From NCBI GenBank assembly GCA_016125275.1, contig WGMB01000006.1, positions 62,001 through 126,000 on the forward strand: DNA of 64,000 bases. Direction: 5' to 3'. The first letter of the stretch is position 1. The number at the start of each line of letters is the position of its first letter. Under the pieces are notes generated by a model that was given only the letters and a program-made list of their open reading frames with translations, was not told the DNA's origin and ran no database searches. Origin of the DNA: Acidobacteriota bacterium. GTDB lineage: Bacteria; Acidobacteriota; Terriglobia; Bryobacterales; UBA6623. The position numbers and the translations under genes were made by a program. Positions 35,941 to 46,346 of this stretch are shown piece by piece.

Positions 35941-36043
35941 CACGTTTTTTCGCCGGCGGCTGCCGATGTTTTCTTGCACGCCCGGGCCGCGGCGCGCGTC
36001 TGCCTTTGGTAGGAGCGGAACCCTGGGTCCGCTGTTCTTGCGC

Positions 36044-38476
36044 ATGCGCTCCAACGCCAGATTCGTTTCGCTCGTCATCGTCCTCTCGCTCTTGCTCCCC
36101 GGCCCGTTGCCGCTGGGGCCCCGGCCGGCGTGGGCGGGCGACCGCAAGGCCAAGCAGCTCTACTCGCAGTCTCGGCAAGCCGAGCTCAAGAAGGACTACG
36201 ACCTGGCGCTGAGCCTGGCGGAGCAGGCGGGCCTGGAAGACCCCAACGACCACCGCTACGAGCTGGCCGCACGCCGGCTGCGGTTCGTCGCCGGCCAAGC
36301 GCATGTGGACACCGGCCGGCGTTTGCGCGAGCAAGGGCACCTCGAGGAGGCCTTGGCTGAGTTTCAGCGCGCCATCGAGCTCGACCCCGGCTCGACCGTC
36401 GCCGCCCAGCAGCTCCGGCGGACCCGCGAAATGCTGGAGGAGCGCAGCGGACAGGACAAGGACGACCCTGAGGACGACTTCATGGCCTCGGCGCTCGAAA
36501 AGGACCGGGCCCAGCGCGAGGACATGGTCGATTCGCTGATCGAGCCGCCTCTGCTCAAGCCTCTGTCGAGCCAACCCATCGACGTCACCATGTCCGAACA
36601 GTCGCAGGTGATCTTCGAGACGATCGGCAAGCTCGCCGGCGTCAACGTGCTGTTCGACCCGGACTACTCCGACAAGAAGATCGACATCCAGATCCAGAAC
36701 GCCACGCTGTATGAAGCGCTCGACTACGTGAGCCTGATCGCGCGAGCCTACTGGAAGCCCATCAGCGACAACGCCATCTTCATCACCAACGACAACACCA
36801 ACAAGCGCCGCGAGTACGAGGAGGAGGTCGTCAAGACCATCTACCTCAACAATGTCGCCACGCCGCAGGAGTTGCAGGAGATCGTGACGGCGATTCGCGG
36901 CCTGACCGACATCCGGCGGATGTTTCCGGTCACCTCGATGAACGCTCTGATCCTGCGCGGGACCGAGGCGAAGCTCGCGCTGGCCGAAAAGGTCGTTTAC
37001 GACATCGACAAAGCGCGGCCCGAGGTCATCATCGACGTGCTCGTGCTGGAGGCCTCCAAGAGCAGGGTGCGCGAGCTGGGCATCTCGCCGGTCACGGGCG
37101 ACGGCAATGGCATCAGCATCCCGGTGGGCTTCAACCGCAATGCGGGCGACAGCACGTCGGGTTCCGTGAGTCTGGGCGACCTGAACACGATCAAGGGCAG
37201 CGACTGGGTGACTACGTTGCCCGGAGCCCAGTTGACGGCCCTGTTCAGCAACTCCGACACGAACCTGCTGCAATCGCCGCGGATTCGGGCGTCGGACAAC
37301 CAGCAGGCCAGCCTCCGCATCGGCGACCGCATCCCGATCGCGACCGGCAGCTTCCAGCCCGGCGTTGGCGGCGTGGGCATCAACCCGCTCGTCAACACGC
37401 AGTTCCAGTACACCGATGTCGGTGTGAACGTCGACATCCAGCCGAAGGTGCACAACGACCGGGAGATCTCGATGCACGTCGAGATCGAGATCTCGAACGT
37501 TCGCGACTACGTGGACCTGGGCGGCGTGAAGCAGCCGGTGATCGGCCAGCGGACGATCACGCACGACATTCGCCTGGAGGAAGGCGAGGCCAGCATTCTG
37601 GGCGGCTTGAACCAGGCGCAAGTCTTCAAGACCAAGTCCGGTGTGCCGTTTCTGGGCGAGGTTCCGCTGCTGGGCCGCTTCTTCAGCATCACGCGAGTGG
37701 AGCAGAACGAGAACGAGATTCTGGTGGTGCTGATTCCGCACGTCGTGCGGCTGCCGACGATCGACGACACCAACCTCAAGTCGGTCGCATCCGGCACGGA
37801 TCAGGTGTTTACGGTGCGCTTCGAGCATGACGGCAACGGCGAGGGCGCGCTGCCGGAGAAGGGCGCTTCGATCGAGCCCAAGCCCAAGGAAGCGATTCAG
37901 GCCGCGGCGCCCCCGCCGCCGAGCGCCACCGCTCCTCCGGCGGCTCAACCGTCTCCGACGCCAACGCAGCCCGCGCCTGCTCCGCAGCCGGCCGAGCCGC
38001 AGCCCGCGACGCCGCAACCCACGCAACCGGCTCAGCCGGCCCAGCCCGCCGGCGGCGGGGCGCAGTTGCGCTTCGATACGCCGAGCCTATCGGTGAAGAG
38101 CGGCCAGAAGGTGACGATGAACCTGCTCGTCGATGGCGCTCAGCAACTGTTCGGCTCGCCGCTGCGAATCCGCTATAACCGCGAGCAGCTCAATCTCGTC
38201 GATATCACCAAGGGCGCCTTCCTGGCCGGCGAGGAGGCCACCGATCTGATCTTCTCGCGCAACATCCGCAACCAAGTAGGCCAGGCCGCGGTGAACATCT
38301 CGAGGTTCCCCGGCACCGGCGGCGCGGACGGCTCGGGCGTGCTGGTGACGCTGACCTTCGAGGCGCTGGCCCCGGGCGAGGCGACCGTGCTGGTGACGCC
38401 GACCGGAGCCCGCAACGCCGACCAGCAGATCATTGACGTGGGCGCCGGCCGCGCCACCGTCAATGTGACGCCCTGA
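36044..38476 (+). CDS. Secretin with N-terminal TPR and C-terminal cohesin domain
   Basis: The 810-residue outer-membrane channel protein has a Sec signal peptide (cleaved near AWA-GD, residue 30). TPR-like helices follow (about 32-150), then a secretin N-domain (IDVTMSEQSQVIFETIGKLA) and a ring-building domain that ends in the secretin core (EVIIDVLVLEAS to VLIPHVVRLP, about 320-575). A Pro/Ala/Gln linker (about 618-672) leads to a cohesin-type beta domain (about 675-805). Secretins of this form occur in Acidobacteria and related groups and pair with pseudopilins. ATG 36044 was chosen so that the signal peptide is N-terminal; the frame opens at 35966. Confidence 0.9.
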   Translation: MRSNARFVSLVIVLSLLLPGPLPLGPRPAWAGDRKAKQLYSQSRQAELKKDYDLALSLAEQAGLEDPNDHRYELAARRLRFVAGQAHVDTGRRLREQGHLEEALAEFQRAIELDPGSTVAAQQLRRTREMLEERSGQDKDDPEDDFMASALEKDRAQREDMVDSLIEPPLLKPLSSQPIDVTMSEQSQVIFETIGKLAGVNVLFDPDYSDKKIDIQIQNATLYEALDYVSLIARAYWKPISDNAIFITNDNTNKRREYEEEVVKTIYLNNVATPQELQEIVTAIRGLTDIRRMFPVTSMNALILRGTEAKLALAEKVVYDIDKARPEVIIDVLVLEASKSRVRELGISPVTGDGNGISIPVGFNRNAGDSTSGSVSLGDLNTIKGSDWVTTLPGAQLTALFSNSDTNLLQSPRIRASDNQQASLRIGDRIPIATGSFQPGVGGVGINPLVNTQFQYTDVGVNVDIQPKVHNDREISMHVEIEISNVRDYVDLGGVKQPVIGQRTITHDIRLEEGEASILGGLNQAQVFKTKSGVPFLGEVPLLGRFFSITRVEQNENEILVVLIPHVVRLPTIDDTNLKSVASGTDQVFTVRFEHDGNGEGALPEKGASIEPKPKEAIQAAAPPPPSATAPPAAQPSPTPTQPAPAPQPAEPQPATPQPTQPAQPAQPAGGGAQLRFDTPSLSVKSGQKVTMNLLVDGAQQLFGSPLRIRYNREQLNLVDITKGAFLAGEEATDLIFSRNIRNQVGQAAVNISRFPGTGGADGSGVLVTLTFEALAPGEATVLVTPTGARNADQQIIDVGAGRATVNVTP

Positions 38477-38486
38477 CGAAGAGGGC

Positions 38487-38492
38487 TATGAT
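38487..38492 (+). promoter_or_regulatory. -10 element (TATGAT) before the first pseudopilin gene
   Basis: TATGAT lies 10 nt after the secretin stop and 9 nt before ATG 38502. It could give a separate leaderless transcript for the pseudopilins. Confidence 0.4.
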
Positions 38493-38501
38493 TCCGAGGC
38501 C

Positions 38502-39302
38502 ATGAGAGCGCGCGTTCCATCGTCGATTCCAGCCGCGCGGCGCCGAGGCGCCTCGCGCGCCGGGCTGACGCTGGTCGAGCTGATCGTGGCGTTCTCGATT
38601 CTGCTGGTGCTCTCCACCATGGCCCTGCCGCTGACCAAGATGAAGGTTCAGCGGGAGAAGGAGCGGCGCTTGCGGATGGCGCTCGAAGAGGTCCGCACGG
38701 CGATCGACCGTTACAAGGACGCCTCCGACAAGGGCCTGTTGGGCGAGCAGGACCCGGACAACCACGGCTACCCCGAGAGTCTCGACATTCTGGTCGAGGG
38801 CGTGGAGGTCAACAACACCGCCGGCGGCGCCGGCGCCATGGGCATGGGCATGGGCCAGCAGGGCGGCATGGGCGGCGGCATGCAACAGGGCGGCCTGGGC
38901 GGCCGCAGCGGGTCGTCGATGGGCAACCGCAGCTCGTCGTTCGGGGGCAGTAATCGGGGATCGAGCTTCGGGGGCGGCGGTTCCAGTTTCGGTGGGGGCA
39001 ACTCCAGCTTCGGCAGCCGTAAGTCCGGCGGCTTCGGCGGAAGCTCTTCCTCGCGGATGAAGAACTCCACGGCCGGTCGCTTCGGCGAGAGCAGCGGCGC
39101 CGGCGAGGACGACGACGAGCCGAAGACGATGCGCTTCTTGCGCAAGATCCCCGTCGACCCGATCACGGGCCGAGCCGACTGGGGCATGCGCTCGGTGAGC
39201 GACTCGCCGGATTCAATGAGTTGGGGCGGCGGCAACGTCTTCGACGTCTTCTCGCTGTCGATGGACACTGCTCTCGACGGCACCCGATACAGTGATTGGT
39301 AG
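38502..39302 (+). CDS. Pseudopilin with Gly/Met/Ser-rich insertion
   Basis: The 266-residue protein has a type III prepilin signal: Gly21, then LTLVELIVAFSIL, with the conserved Glu at +5, so it is cut by prepilin peptidase and built into a pseudopilus. The helix and LRMALEEVRTAIDRYKDA match GspG-like major pseudopilins. Residues 107-196 are a low-complexity stretch rich in Gly, Ser, Met, Gln and Phe, absent from usual GspG. After it the family resumes (FLRKIPVDPITGRADW). It overlaps the next gene frame slightly if that gene starts at its GTG. Confidence 0.88.
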   Translation: MRARVPSSIPAARRRGASRAGLTLVELIVAFSILLVLSTMALPLTKMKVQREKERRLRMALEEVRTAIDRYKDASDKGLLGEQDPDNHGYPESLDILVEGVEVNNTAGGAGAMGMGMGQQGGMGGGMQQGGLGGRSGSSMGNRSSSFGGSNRGSSFGGGGSSFGGGNSSFGSRKSGGFGGSSSSRMKNSTAGRFGESSGAGEDDDEPKTMRFLRKIPVDPITGRADWGMRSVSDSPDSMSWGGGNVFDVFSLSMDTALDGTRYSDW

Positions 39303-39309
39303 GTCCGAA

Positions 39310-39696
39310 ATGCGCGACTCCACCCGAAAGTCCGGATTCACGCTGGTCGAGATCATGGTGGTGATGGCGATCATCGTCACTCTGTTGGCGATCGCCGTCC
39401 CCTTCTACACCACCTCCATCGTGCGTGCGAAGGAGTCGGTGCTGATGAGCAACCTGTTCACCATGCGTTCGGTGATCGACCAGTACACCTACGACAAGGA
39501 AGAGCCGCCGCAGGCGCTCGACGATCTGGTCCGCGAGGGCTATCTGCGCGAGGTTCCCGTCGATCCCTTTACGGAGTCGCGGGATAGCTGGGAAGTGATC
39601 ACTGACACCGGACCGACCGGCCAAAGCGGCGTGTTCGACGTGCGCAGCGGGTCGGACCGGGTGGGCCTGAACGGCACAGCCTACAAGGAGTGGTAG
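39310..39696 (+). CDS. GspG-like pseudopilin
   Basis: The 128-residue protein has a prepilin site at Gly9-Phe10 (FTLVEIMVVMAIIVTLLAIAVP) with Glu at +5. The rest is GspG-like: VIDQYTYDKEEPPQALDDLV and VPVDPFTESRDSW, then a short C-terminal strand. ATG 39310 was chosen; GTG 39292, overlapping the previous gene by 11 nt, is possible. With the preceding pseudopilin and secretin it makes a small type II secretion-like set; the ATPase and platform genes are elsewhere. Confidence 0.9.
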   Translation: MRDSTRKSGFTLVEIMVVMAIIVTLLAIAVPFYTTSIVRAKESVLMSNLFTMRSVIDQYTYDKEEPPQALDDLVREGYLREVPVDPFTESRDSWEVITDTGPTGQSGVFDVRSGSDRVGLNGTAYKEW

Positions 39697-39697
39697 C

Positions 39698-41665
<1,968 letters not shown>

Positions 41666-41668
41666 TCT

Positions 41669-43315
41669 CTACCAGGATACCGAGCCTGCGGTCGGCTGGG
41701 TTTCCAGGGTGGAGCTTGGGTTCGAAGCGGAGGCCGAGGGGCGGCGATAGGCCCTGAGGGAGCGCACCGCGCGCTCGAAGCTCCGCAGGTCCTTGCCCTG
41801 AAGATTCGAGCCCGTAATTCGTCGGTCGCGGTATATCTCCAGGGCCGTTTGGGCCGAGGGGCCGAGGCTCTCGGCGATCGCCTCCAGCGTGACGGCCAAC
41901 TCCGGCGCGCCGGCCTCCAGGCTCTCCCAGAGCAGAGCCGCGCGAGCGGCCGAGAAGAGGACGCCGAGGCGAAGGAGCGGCTCGTTAGTGTGGGCCGTTT
42001 CGAACCAGTGCGCAAACTCGGCGACCGAGCGGGAGGCGGCGTGGCCGATAGCCCAGCCGGGGAGCTCGGGGAACCGGGCGACGCGGTGGCCGGCGAGTAG
42101 AGCGAATGAGACCGGGTCGGTTGCCGCCGACTGCGCCGCCCGAAACGCCGCCGGAGAGTGCGGTTGGACGGCGCGCCGGTTGGTCGGCAGTAGCAGGAGG
42201 CCGTCGGACGCCAGCGCTGGGTAGGGGCTGCGGCTGCTCTCGAGGCGGGCCGCGGCCCCAATGGCGGACACATCGGAGATGCCGTGTCCCATGACAATGA
42301 AGGATTCTTCGGGCGGTCCCGGCAGCGTGCGAGCGCGCCAGTCGAGCAAGGGCAGCGTCTCGGGCGACCAGTTCCCCCGCAGTCGGACCCTCACCGCCCC
42401 GGCTCGTTCCGCTTCGCGGTCGATGCGGTCGGCGATCCCGCGGCTGCATCGAACAACGAACGCGAGCACTTCGCTCAGCGGCGGCGCAGGCTGGAGGTGC
42501 AGGGATTTCTGGAGGCGACTGATCGTCTCGGCCAGCTCTGCCTCCTCGGGGTAGACAGCGCGGAATCGCGACAGGACGGAGCCCATGTCCACGACCTCGC
42601 CGTGCTCCAGCCACAGCAGCACGCGCGCGAGATCGGTCGCCGATTTGACCAAGTTCCGACCCACGTGGACCCCGGTAGGCTCCGCGCAGAGACGGAAGGC
42701 GTGCTTCCAGACGAACTGGACCTCCATCCAACCCCACAAGGAGGCGTAGCTGCAATCGGAGGGCCGGCCGGAGAGCAGCTTTGGCCCGGCCAGGCGGCGC
42801 CAGTCACGCAAGGGTCCCACGACGCGCGGCCCCCCGGTGGGGAGAGACGCCGCTGAGGCCAGGTGCTCAGGCGGGCCGGCAGGCCACGCCAGGAACGGAG
42901 CCGTGGTCGCTCGCCGGTAGCCGCTCCGGCTGTAGACGCAAAACTCGACGATGTCCTTGGTCAACGGCAACCGGGAATAGAGGTTGCGGATGCGATCGCG
43001 GAGGTCCGCCTCGCGACCGTCGACGGCAACCGCCACTAGGTCGACATCGGACAGCCCGTAGGCGGCGTCTCCGCGGGCGAAACCGCCCCGGATATAGATG
43101 GTGGAGTCCGGAGAGATCCGCCGGAGCCAGGCGACGGAGCCGGCGATGATCAAGCGATAGACCAGAGCCCACAGGCGGCGCAACGGCCCCGCTCCGGTCC
43201 GGATCATCACGCGCCGGACTTGCTTGAGGCCCGCGCGCAACGGACCCTCAAGCCAGGACGCTTCGGGACGCCGTTCCGTCCGCCGCGTAGCGGGCGGGTC
43301 CGACCAGTCAGCCAT
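41669..43315 (-). CDS. Pol-beta-type nucleotidyltransferase-like protein
   Basis: The 548-residue protein is not in a family I can name. An N-terminal segment, YIRGGFARGDAAYGLSDVDLVAVAV (about residues 73-97), fits the Pol-beta nucleotidyltransferase pattern: hG[GS], then DxD (Asp89 and Asp91), with a possible third acidic residue in DIVEFCVY. The rest is helical with no membrane segment or signal. Its first 20 residues have several Arg and Pro and could be overlong. It lies between ssb and the ABC-F gene, 3 nt from the latter. The nucleotide transferred and the target are unknown. Confidence 0.72.
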   Translation of the reverse strand: MADWSDPPATRRTERRPEASWLEGPLRAGLKQVRRVMIRTGAGPLRRLWALVYRLIIAGSVAWLRRISPDSTIYIRGGFARGDAAYGLSDVDLVAVAVDGREADLRDRIRNLYSRLPLTKDIVEFCVYSRSGYRRATTAPFLAWPAGPPEHLASAASLPTGGPRVVGPLRDWRRLAGPKLLSGRPSDCSYASLWGWMEVQFVWKHAFRLCAEPTGVHVGRNLVKSATDLARVLLWLEHGEVVDMGSVLSRFRAVYPEEAELAETISRLQKSLHLQPAPPLSEVLAFVVRCSRGIADRIDREAERAGAVRVRLRGNWSPETLPLLDWRARTLPGPPEESFIVMGHGISDVSAIGAAARLESSRSPYPALASDGLLLLPTNRRAVQPHSPAAFRAAQSAATDPVSFALLAGHRVARFPELPGWAIGHAASRSVAEFAHWFETAHTNEPLLRLGVLFSAARAALLWESLEAGAPELAVTLEAIAESLGPSAQTALEIYRDRRITGSNLQGKDLRSFERAVRSLRAYRRPSASASNPSSTLETQPTAGSVSW

Positions 43316-43338
43316 CTCCCCGCGGGGAGAGCTGGTTG

Positions 43339-43830
43339 CTAGAACGGCACATCGTCATCGCCCACGCCCATGTCGCTGTCGTCGCGACGGCCGCCGCCTC
43401 CACCGCCGCCGAAGCCGCCCCCGCCGCCGGGTCCGGACGAGCGCCGGGCCGGGGAGGGACGCTGTTCGAAGTCGCCGCCGCCTCCGCCGCTGCGGCCGCC
43501 GAGCAGTTGCAGGCCCGAAGGACCGTCGCAGACCACTTCCGTGCGGTACTTCTTCTGGCCGTTCTGGTCTTCCCAACTCCGCGTTTGCAGGCGGCCCTCG
43601 ATGAAGACTTGAGTGCCCTTGGTCAGATACTGCGAGACGTTCTCGCCCCGCCACAGAACGATGTCGTGCCAATCGGTCTCGTCCCGCCATTCGCCGGTCT
43701 GGCCGTCCTTGACCGACCGCGCCGTGGCGAGACTGAAGTTCGTCACCGAGACGCCGCTGGGCGTGAAGCGCGTCTCGGCGTCCTTGCCGAGATTGCCGAT
43801 CAGCAGTACCTTGTTGAGTCCTCGAGCCAT
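43339..43830 (-). CDS. ssb: Single-stranded DNA-binding protein
   Basis: The 163-residue protein has an OB fold (NKVLLIGNLGKDAETRFTPSG, then WRDETDWHDIVLWRG, and QLLGGRSGGGGG at the end), a Gly-rich linker, and the conserved acidic tip DDDVPF that recruits repair proteins. ATG 43830 lies only 8 nt after TATACT on the minus strand (43839-43844), so the transcript is probably leaderless. It lies 23 nt before the NTase-like gene on the same strand. Confidence 0.96.
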   Translation of the reverse strand: MARGLNKVLLIGNLGKDAETRFTPSGVSVTNFSLATARSVKDGQTGEWRDETDWHDIVLWRGENVSQYLTKGTQVFIEGRLQTRSWEDQNGQKKYRTEVVCDGPSGLQLLGGRSGGGGGDFEQRPSPARRSSGPGGGGGFGGGGGGGRRDDSDMGVGDDDVPF

Positions 43831-43838
43831 GGTTACAA

Positions 43839-43844
43839 AGTATA
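43839..43844 (-). promoter_or_regulatory. -10 element (TATACT) of ssb
   Basis: On the minus strand GGTATACTTTGTAACC precedes the start. The hexamer ends 8 nt before ATG 43830, so transcription should begin within about 2 nt of the codon. Confidence 0.5.
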
Positions 43845-43873
43845 CCTTGCGCGCGACGGCGCCGGAGCCGTGA

Positions 43874-43879
43874 TAGGAT
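43874..43879 (+). promoter_or_regulatory. -10 element (TAGGAT) of the mutarotase-like gene
   Basis: GATAGGAT ends 12 nt before ATG 43892; there is no Shine-Dalgarno site in between. It is divergent from the ssb promoter 30 nt away. Confidence 0.4.
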
Positions 43880-43891
43880 CTGTGGCGGTTC

Positions 43892-44974
43892 ATGTCGTAC
43901 GCGCATCGCCCGACGGTTTCGCTCAACAACGGCCGACTGGAGTTGACCGTTCTTCCCGGCGGAGGGCACATCGCCGCCGTTCGCCTCTTGCCCGGCGGCG
44001 TGAGCCCTTTATGGGACCCGCCGTGGGAGACGATCGATCCGCGGCGCCATGACGTGACCCGCCACGCCGAGTACGGCGACGACGTGGACGCGCAGTTGCT
44101 GGCCGGCATCGTCGGGCACAACCTGTGCTTCGACGTCTTCGGCATCCCTTCCGAGGAGGAGGCGGCCGTCGGCCTCGGCGTCCATGGGGAGGGCTCGGTC
44201 GCGGACTGGGATGTCACCGTGGACGGGCTGGAGATGACCTGTCGCGCCGAGCTCCCCTTGGCCGGCATGGACTTCGAGCGGCGCTTGACGACCCGGCCCG
44301 ACTCCTCGGTCGTCGTCATCTCCGAGACGGCTTACAACCGGACGGGCGTCGACCGTCCGGTCGGGTGGACGCAGCATGTGACGCTCGGTCCGCCCTTTCT
44401 GGAGAAGGGCAAGACGCAGTTCCGCGCCTCGGCCGGGGCCTCCAAGATCTTCGAGGGCGAGTTCGCCGCCGGCTACGACCGGTTCGTGGCGGGCGCGGAG
44501 TTCCAGTGGCCGTGGGCTCCGCTCGACGACGGCGGCTTTGAGGACTTGCGGACGCTGACCGACCGGGGAGCGTCAGGCGCCTTCACGACGCACTTGATGG
44601 AGCGCGGACGCAGTCAGGCGTTCTTCACCGCCTGGAGCCCGTCGAGTCGGACCGCACTGGGCTACGTTTGGCGGCGCAGCGACTTCCCCTGGCTCGGCAT
44701 CTGGGAGGAGAACGGATCGCGCGAGCGTGCGCCCTGGCGCGGGCGGACGCTGACGCGCGGCATGGAGTTCGGCGTCTCGCCGTTCCCGGAGACGCGCCGG
44801 GAGGCCATTGACCGCGGCTCGCTGTTTGGGGAACGCACCTACCGCTGGTTGCCCGCGCGGGGCAGCGTCTCGGTGGACTACTGCCTCTTCTTGGCGGAGT
44901 GCGACCGGCCGCCGGAAGCGGTGGTGCGGCGCGGCGGAACCATATCGGCGCCGGGCCTGTTCGAGATCACGTAA
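43892..44974 (+). CDS. Galactose-mutarotase-fold protein (aldose 1-epimerase-like)
   Basis: The 360-residue soluble protein begins NNGRLELTVLPGGGHIAAVRL, the usual first strands of the mutarotase-like fold. GWTQHVTLGPPFL (His in the middle sheet) and the C-terminal LFLAECDRPPEAVV are seen in acidobacterial relatives. The catalytic His pair and Glu of aldose 1-epimerase cannot be confirmed by eye. It may bind a sugar ring in the cytosol. Its stop overlaps the end of the convergent aroK by 8 nt. Confidence 0.72.
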   Translation: MSYAHRPTVSLNNGRLELTVLPGGGHIAAVRLLPGGVSPLWDPPWETIDPRRHDVTRHAEYGDDVDAQLLAGIVGHNLCFDVFGIPSEEEAAVGLGVHGEGSVADWDVTVDGLEMTCRAELPLAGMDFERRLTTRPDSSVVVISETAYNRTGVDRPVGWTQHVTLGPPFLEKGKTQFRASAGASKIFEGEFAAGYDRFVAGAEFQWPWAPLDDGGFEDLRTLTDRGASGAFTTHLMERGRSQAFFTAWSPSSRTALGYVWRRSDFPWLGIWEENGSRERAPWRGRTLTRGMEFGVSPFPETRREAIDRGSLFGERTYRWLPARGSVSVDYCLFLAECDRPPEAVVRRGGTISAPGLFEIT

Positions 44975-45494
44975 GGCTGAGGCGGAAGATCTCGTCGACG
45001 ATCGTCTCGGGGTCGCGATCGGCGTCGATCGTTTGGTGGGCCTGGCCGTAGAGTGGCAGGCGGGCGGCGTACAGGGCTCGGAATCTCTCCGGGTCGCTCG
45101 CCAGCGGACGATGCTCCTCGCTCGCGATCCGGCGCCAGAGCGTTTCGACCGGAACATCGAGGAAGACCACCAAGCCGCCGTCGGAGAGCAGCCGCTCGCG
45201 ATTGTCGGGTTGGACGAAAGCGCCGCCGCCCAGCGCCACCACCCGGGCTCGGCCGCCGCGAACCAGTCGGATCTGTTCCTTCAACGCGGTCGCTTCGATC
45301 GCCCGAAAGCGCTCCTCGCCTTCGGCTTCGAAGATTTCGGCGATCCGCCGGCCCTCGGCCTGCTCGATCTCCTGGTCCAGATCCACGAAGCTCCAGCAGA
45401 GCTTGGAAGCCAGCAAGCGGCCGACGGTTGATTTGCCGCAGCCCATGAAGCCCGTCAAGTAGATTCCGGGAGTCGCCTTGAGTCGCTGGTCCAT
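44967..45494 (-). CDS. aroK: Shikimate kinase
   Basis: The 175-residue kinase phosphorylates shikimate in the aromatic amino acid pathway. It has Walker A GFMGCGKST, the DLDQEIE shikimate-binding Asp, GEERFRAIEA (Arg-binding FR motif) and ALGGGAFV. The lid segment is RPL. It lies 15 nt after the SDR gene on the same strand. Confidence 0.94.
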   Translation of the reverse strand: MDQRLKATPGIYLTGFMGCGKSTVGRLLASKLCWSFVDLDQEIEQAEGRRIAEIFEAEGEERFRAIEATALKEQIRLVRGGRARVVALGGGAFVQPDNRERLLSDGGLVVFLDVPVETLWRRIASEEHRPLASDPERFRALYAARLPLYGQAHQTIDADRDPETIVDEIFRLSLT

Positions 45495-45509
45495 CGGTAG
45501 AACCTTTGC

Positions 45510-46337
45510 CTAGCGCGCGGGTTGGGCGGCCCGCGTCGAGTTCATGCGCGCCATGCGGCGTTCGACGACGCCGGGCAGCAGGCGCGACGCCCACACGGCG
45601 AACCAGCCGTTCCAAGGGGAGATGACGGTGCGGCGGCGTTTGTGAATCGCTCGCAGCAGGTCGTCGGCGCAGCGCTCGGCGCTGATCTTGATGTTCTGCT
45701 GGTTGGCGACGTGCTTGGGAATGTCACCGGCCAGGGCGTGCTCGCGAAACGGAGTCTCCACCAGGCAGGGGCAGAAGCAGAGCGTGTTGACGCCGGTTCC
45801 TTCGAGCTCCATCCGCAGGCAGTAGGCGAAGCCGTTGAGGGCGAACTTCGAGGAGGAGTAGGCATTCTGCCAGGGCAGGGCCAGCAGCCCGCCGATCGAG
45901 CTGACGGCCACGACCGAGCCGCCGCGGGGGATCGTCGGCAGCAGCAGCCGGGTCAGCTCCACCGGCGCGAAGTAGTTGATATCGAAGACCTTCCGCACCT
46001 GGGCCGGGTCCGCTTCGTAGGAGGGGGCGTAGAGGCCTACAGCGGCGTTGTGGATCAGGATGTCCAGGCGAGGAAACCGTTGGCGGCAGGCTTCTGCGAG
46101 CCCAGCGACATCCTCGGGGCGAGACAGGTCGGCGCCGCGAATTACGACATCGGCCGGCGCGCAGGCCGCGGCGGTCTCCTCCAGGCGCTCGACCGAGCGG
46201 CCGGTGAGCAGCAGGCGGGCCCCTTGGCGCGCGAAAGCCAAAGCGGCGGCGCGACCGATCCCTGACGAAGCTCCGGTGAGTAGAACGGTCTTATCGCGGA
46301 AGTCCAAGCGTTTGCCGCCCCGTCGGACGAAGGCCAT
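45510..46337 (-). CDS. Short-chain dehydrogenase/reductase
   Basis: The 275-residue Rossmann protein has TGASSGIG (residues 21-28), NNAG-like IHNAAVGLYAP, catalytic Ser in AVSSIGG and YSSSK. The region after FCPCLVETPF and the WNGWFAVWASRLLPG tail resembles SDRs that act on lipid-like or steroid-like ketones and associate with membranes. The substrate is unknown. The open frame continues far upstream but the ATG at 46337 gives the normal N terminus. It is divergent from the Lon-like gene, whose ATG is only 9 nt away. Confidence 0.88.
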   Translation of the reverse strand: MAFVRRGGKRLDFRDKTVLLTGASSGIGRAAALAFARQGARLLLTGRSVERLEETAAACAPADVVIRGADLSRPEDVAGLAEACRQRFPRLDILIHNAAVGLYAPSYEADPAQVRKVFDINYFAPVELTRLLLPTIPRGGSVVAVSSIGGLLALPWQNAYSSSKFALNGFAYCLRMELEGTGVNTLCFCPCLVETPFREHALAGDIPKHVANQQNIKISAERCADDLLRAIHKRRRTVISPWNGWFAVWASRLLPGVVERRMARMNSTRAAQPAR

Positions 46338-46346
46338 AATCGTAAC

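Noticed and set aside
35873-38026. Upstream extension of the smpB open frame
   Set aside because: It lies opposite the secretin gene and lacks any similarity to SmpB.
38821-39100. Tandem repeat or CRISPR-like array
   Set aside because: The GGC/AGC-rich repetition is coding low complexity inside a pseudopilin frame, with no spacers.
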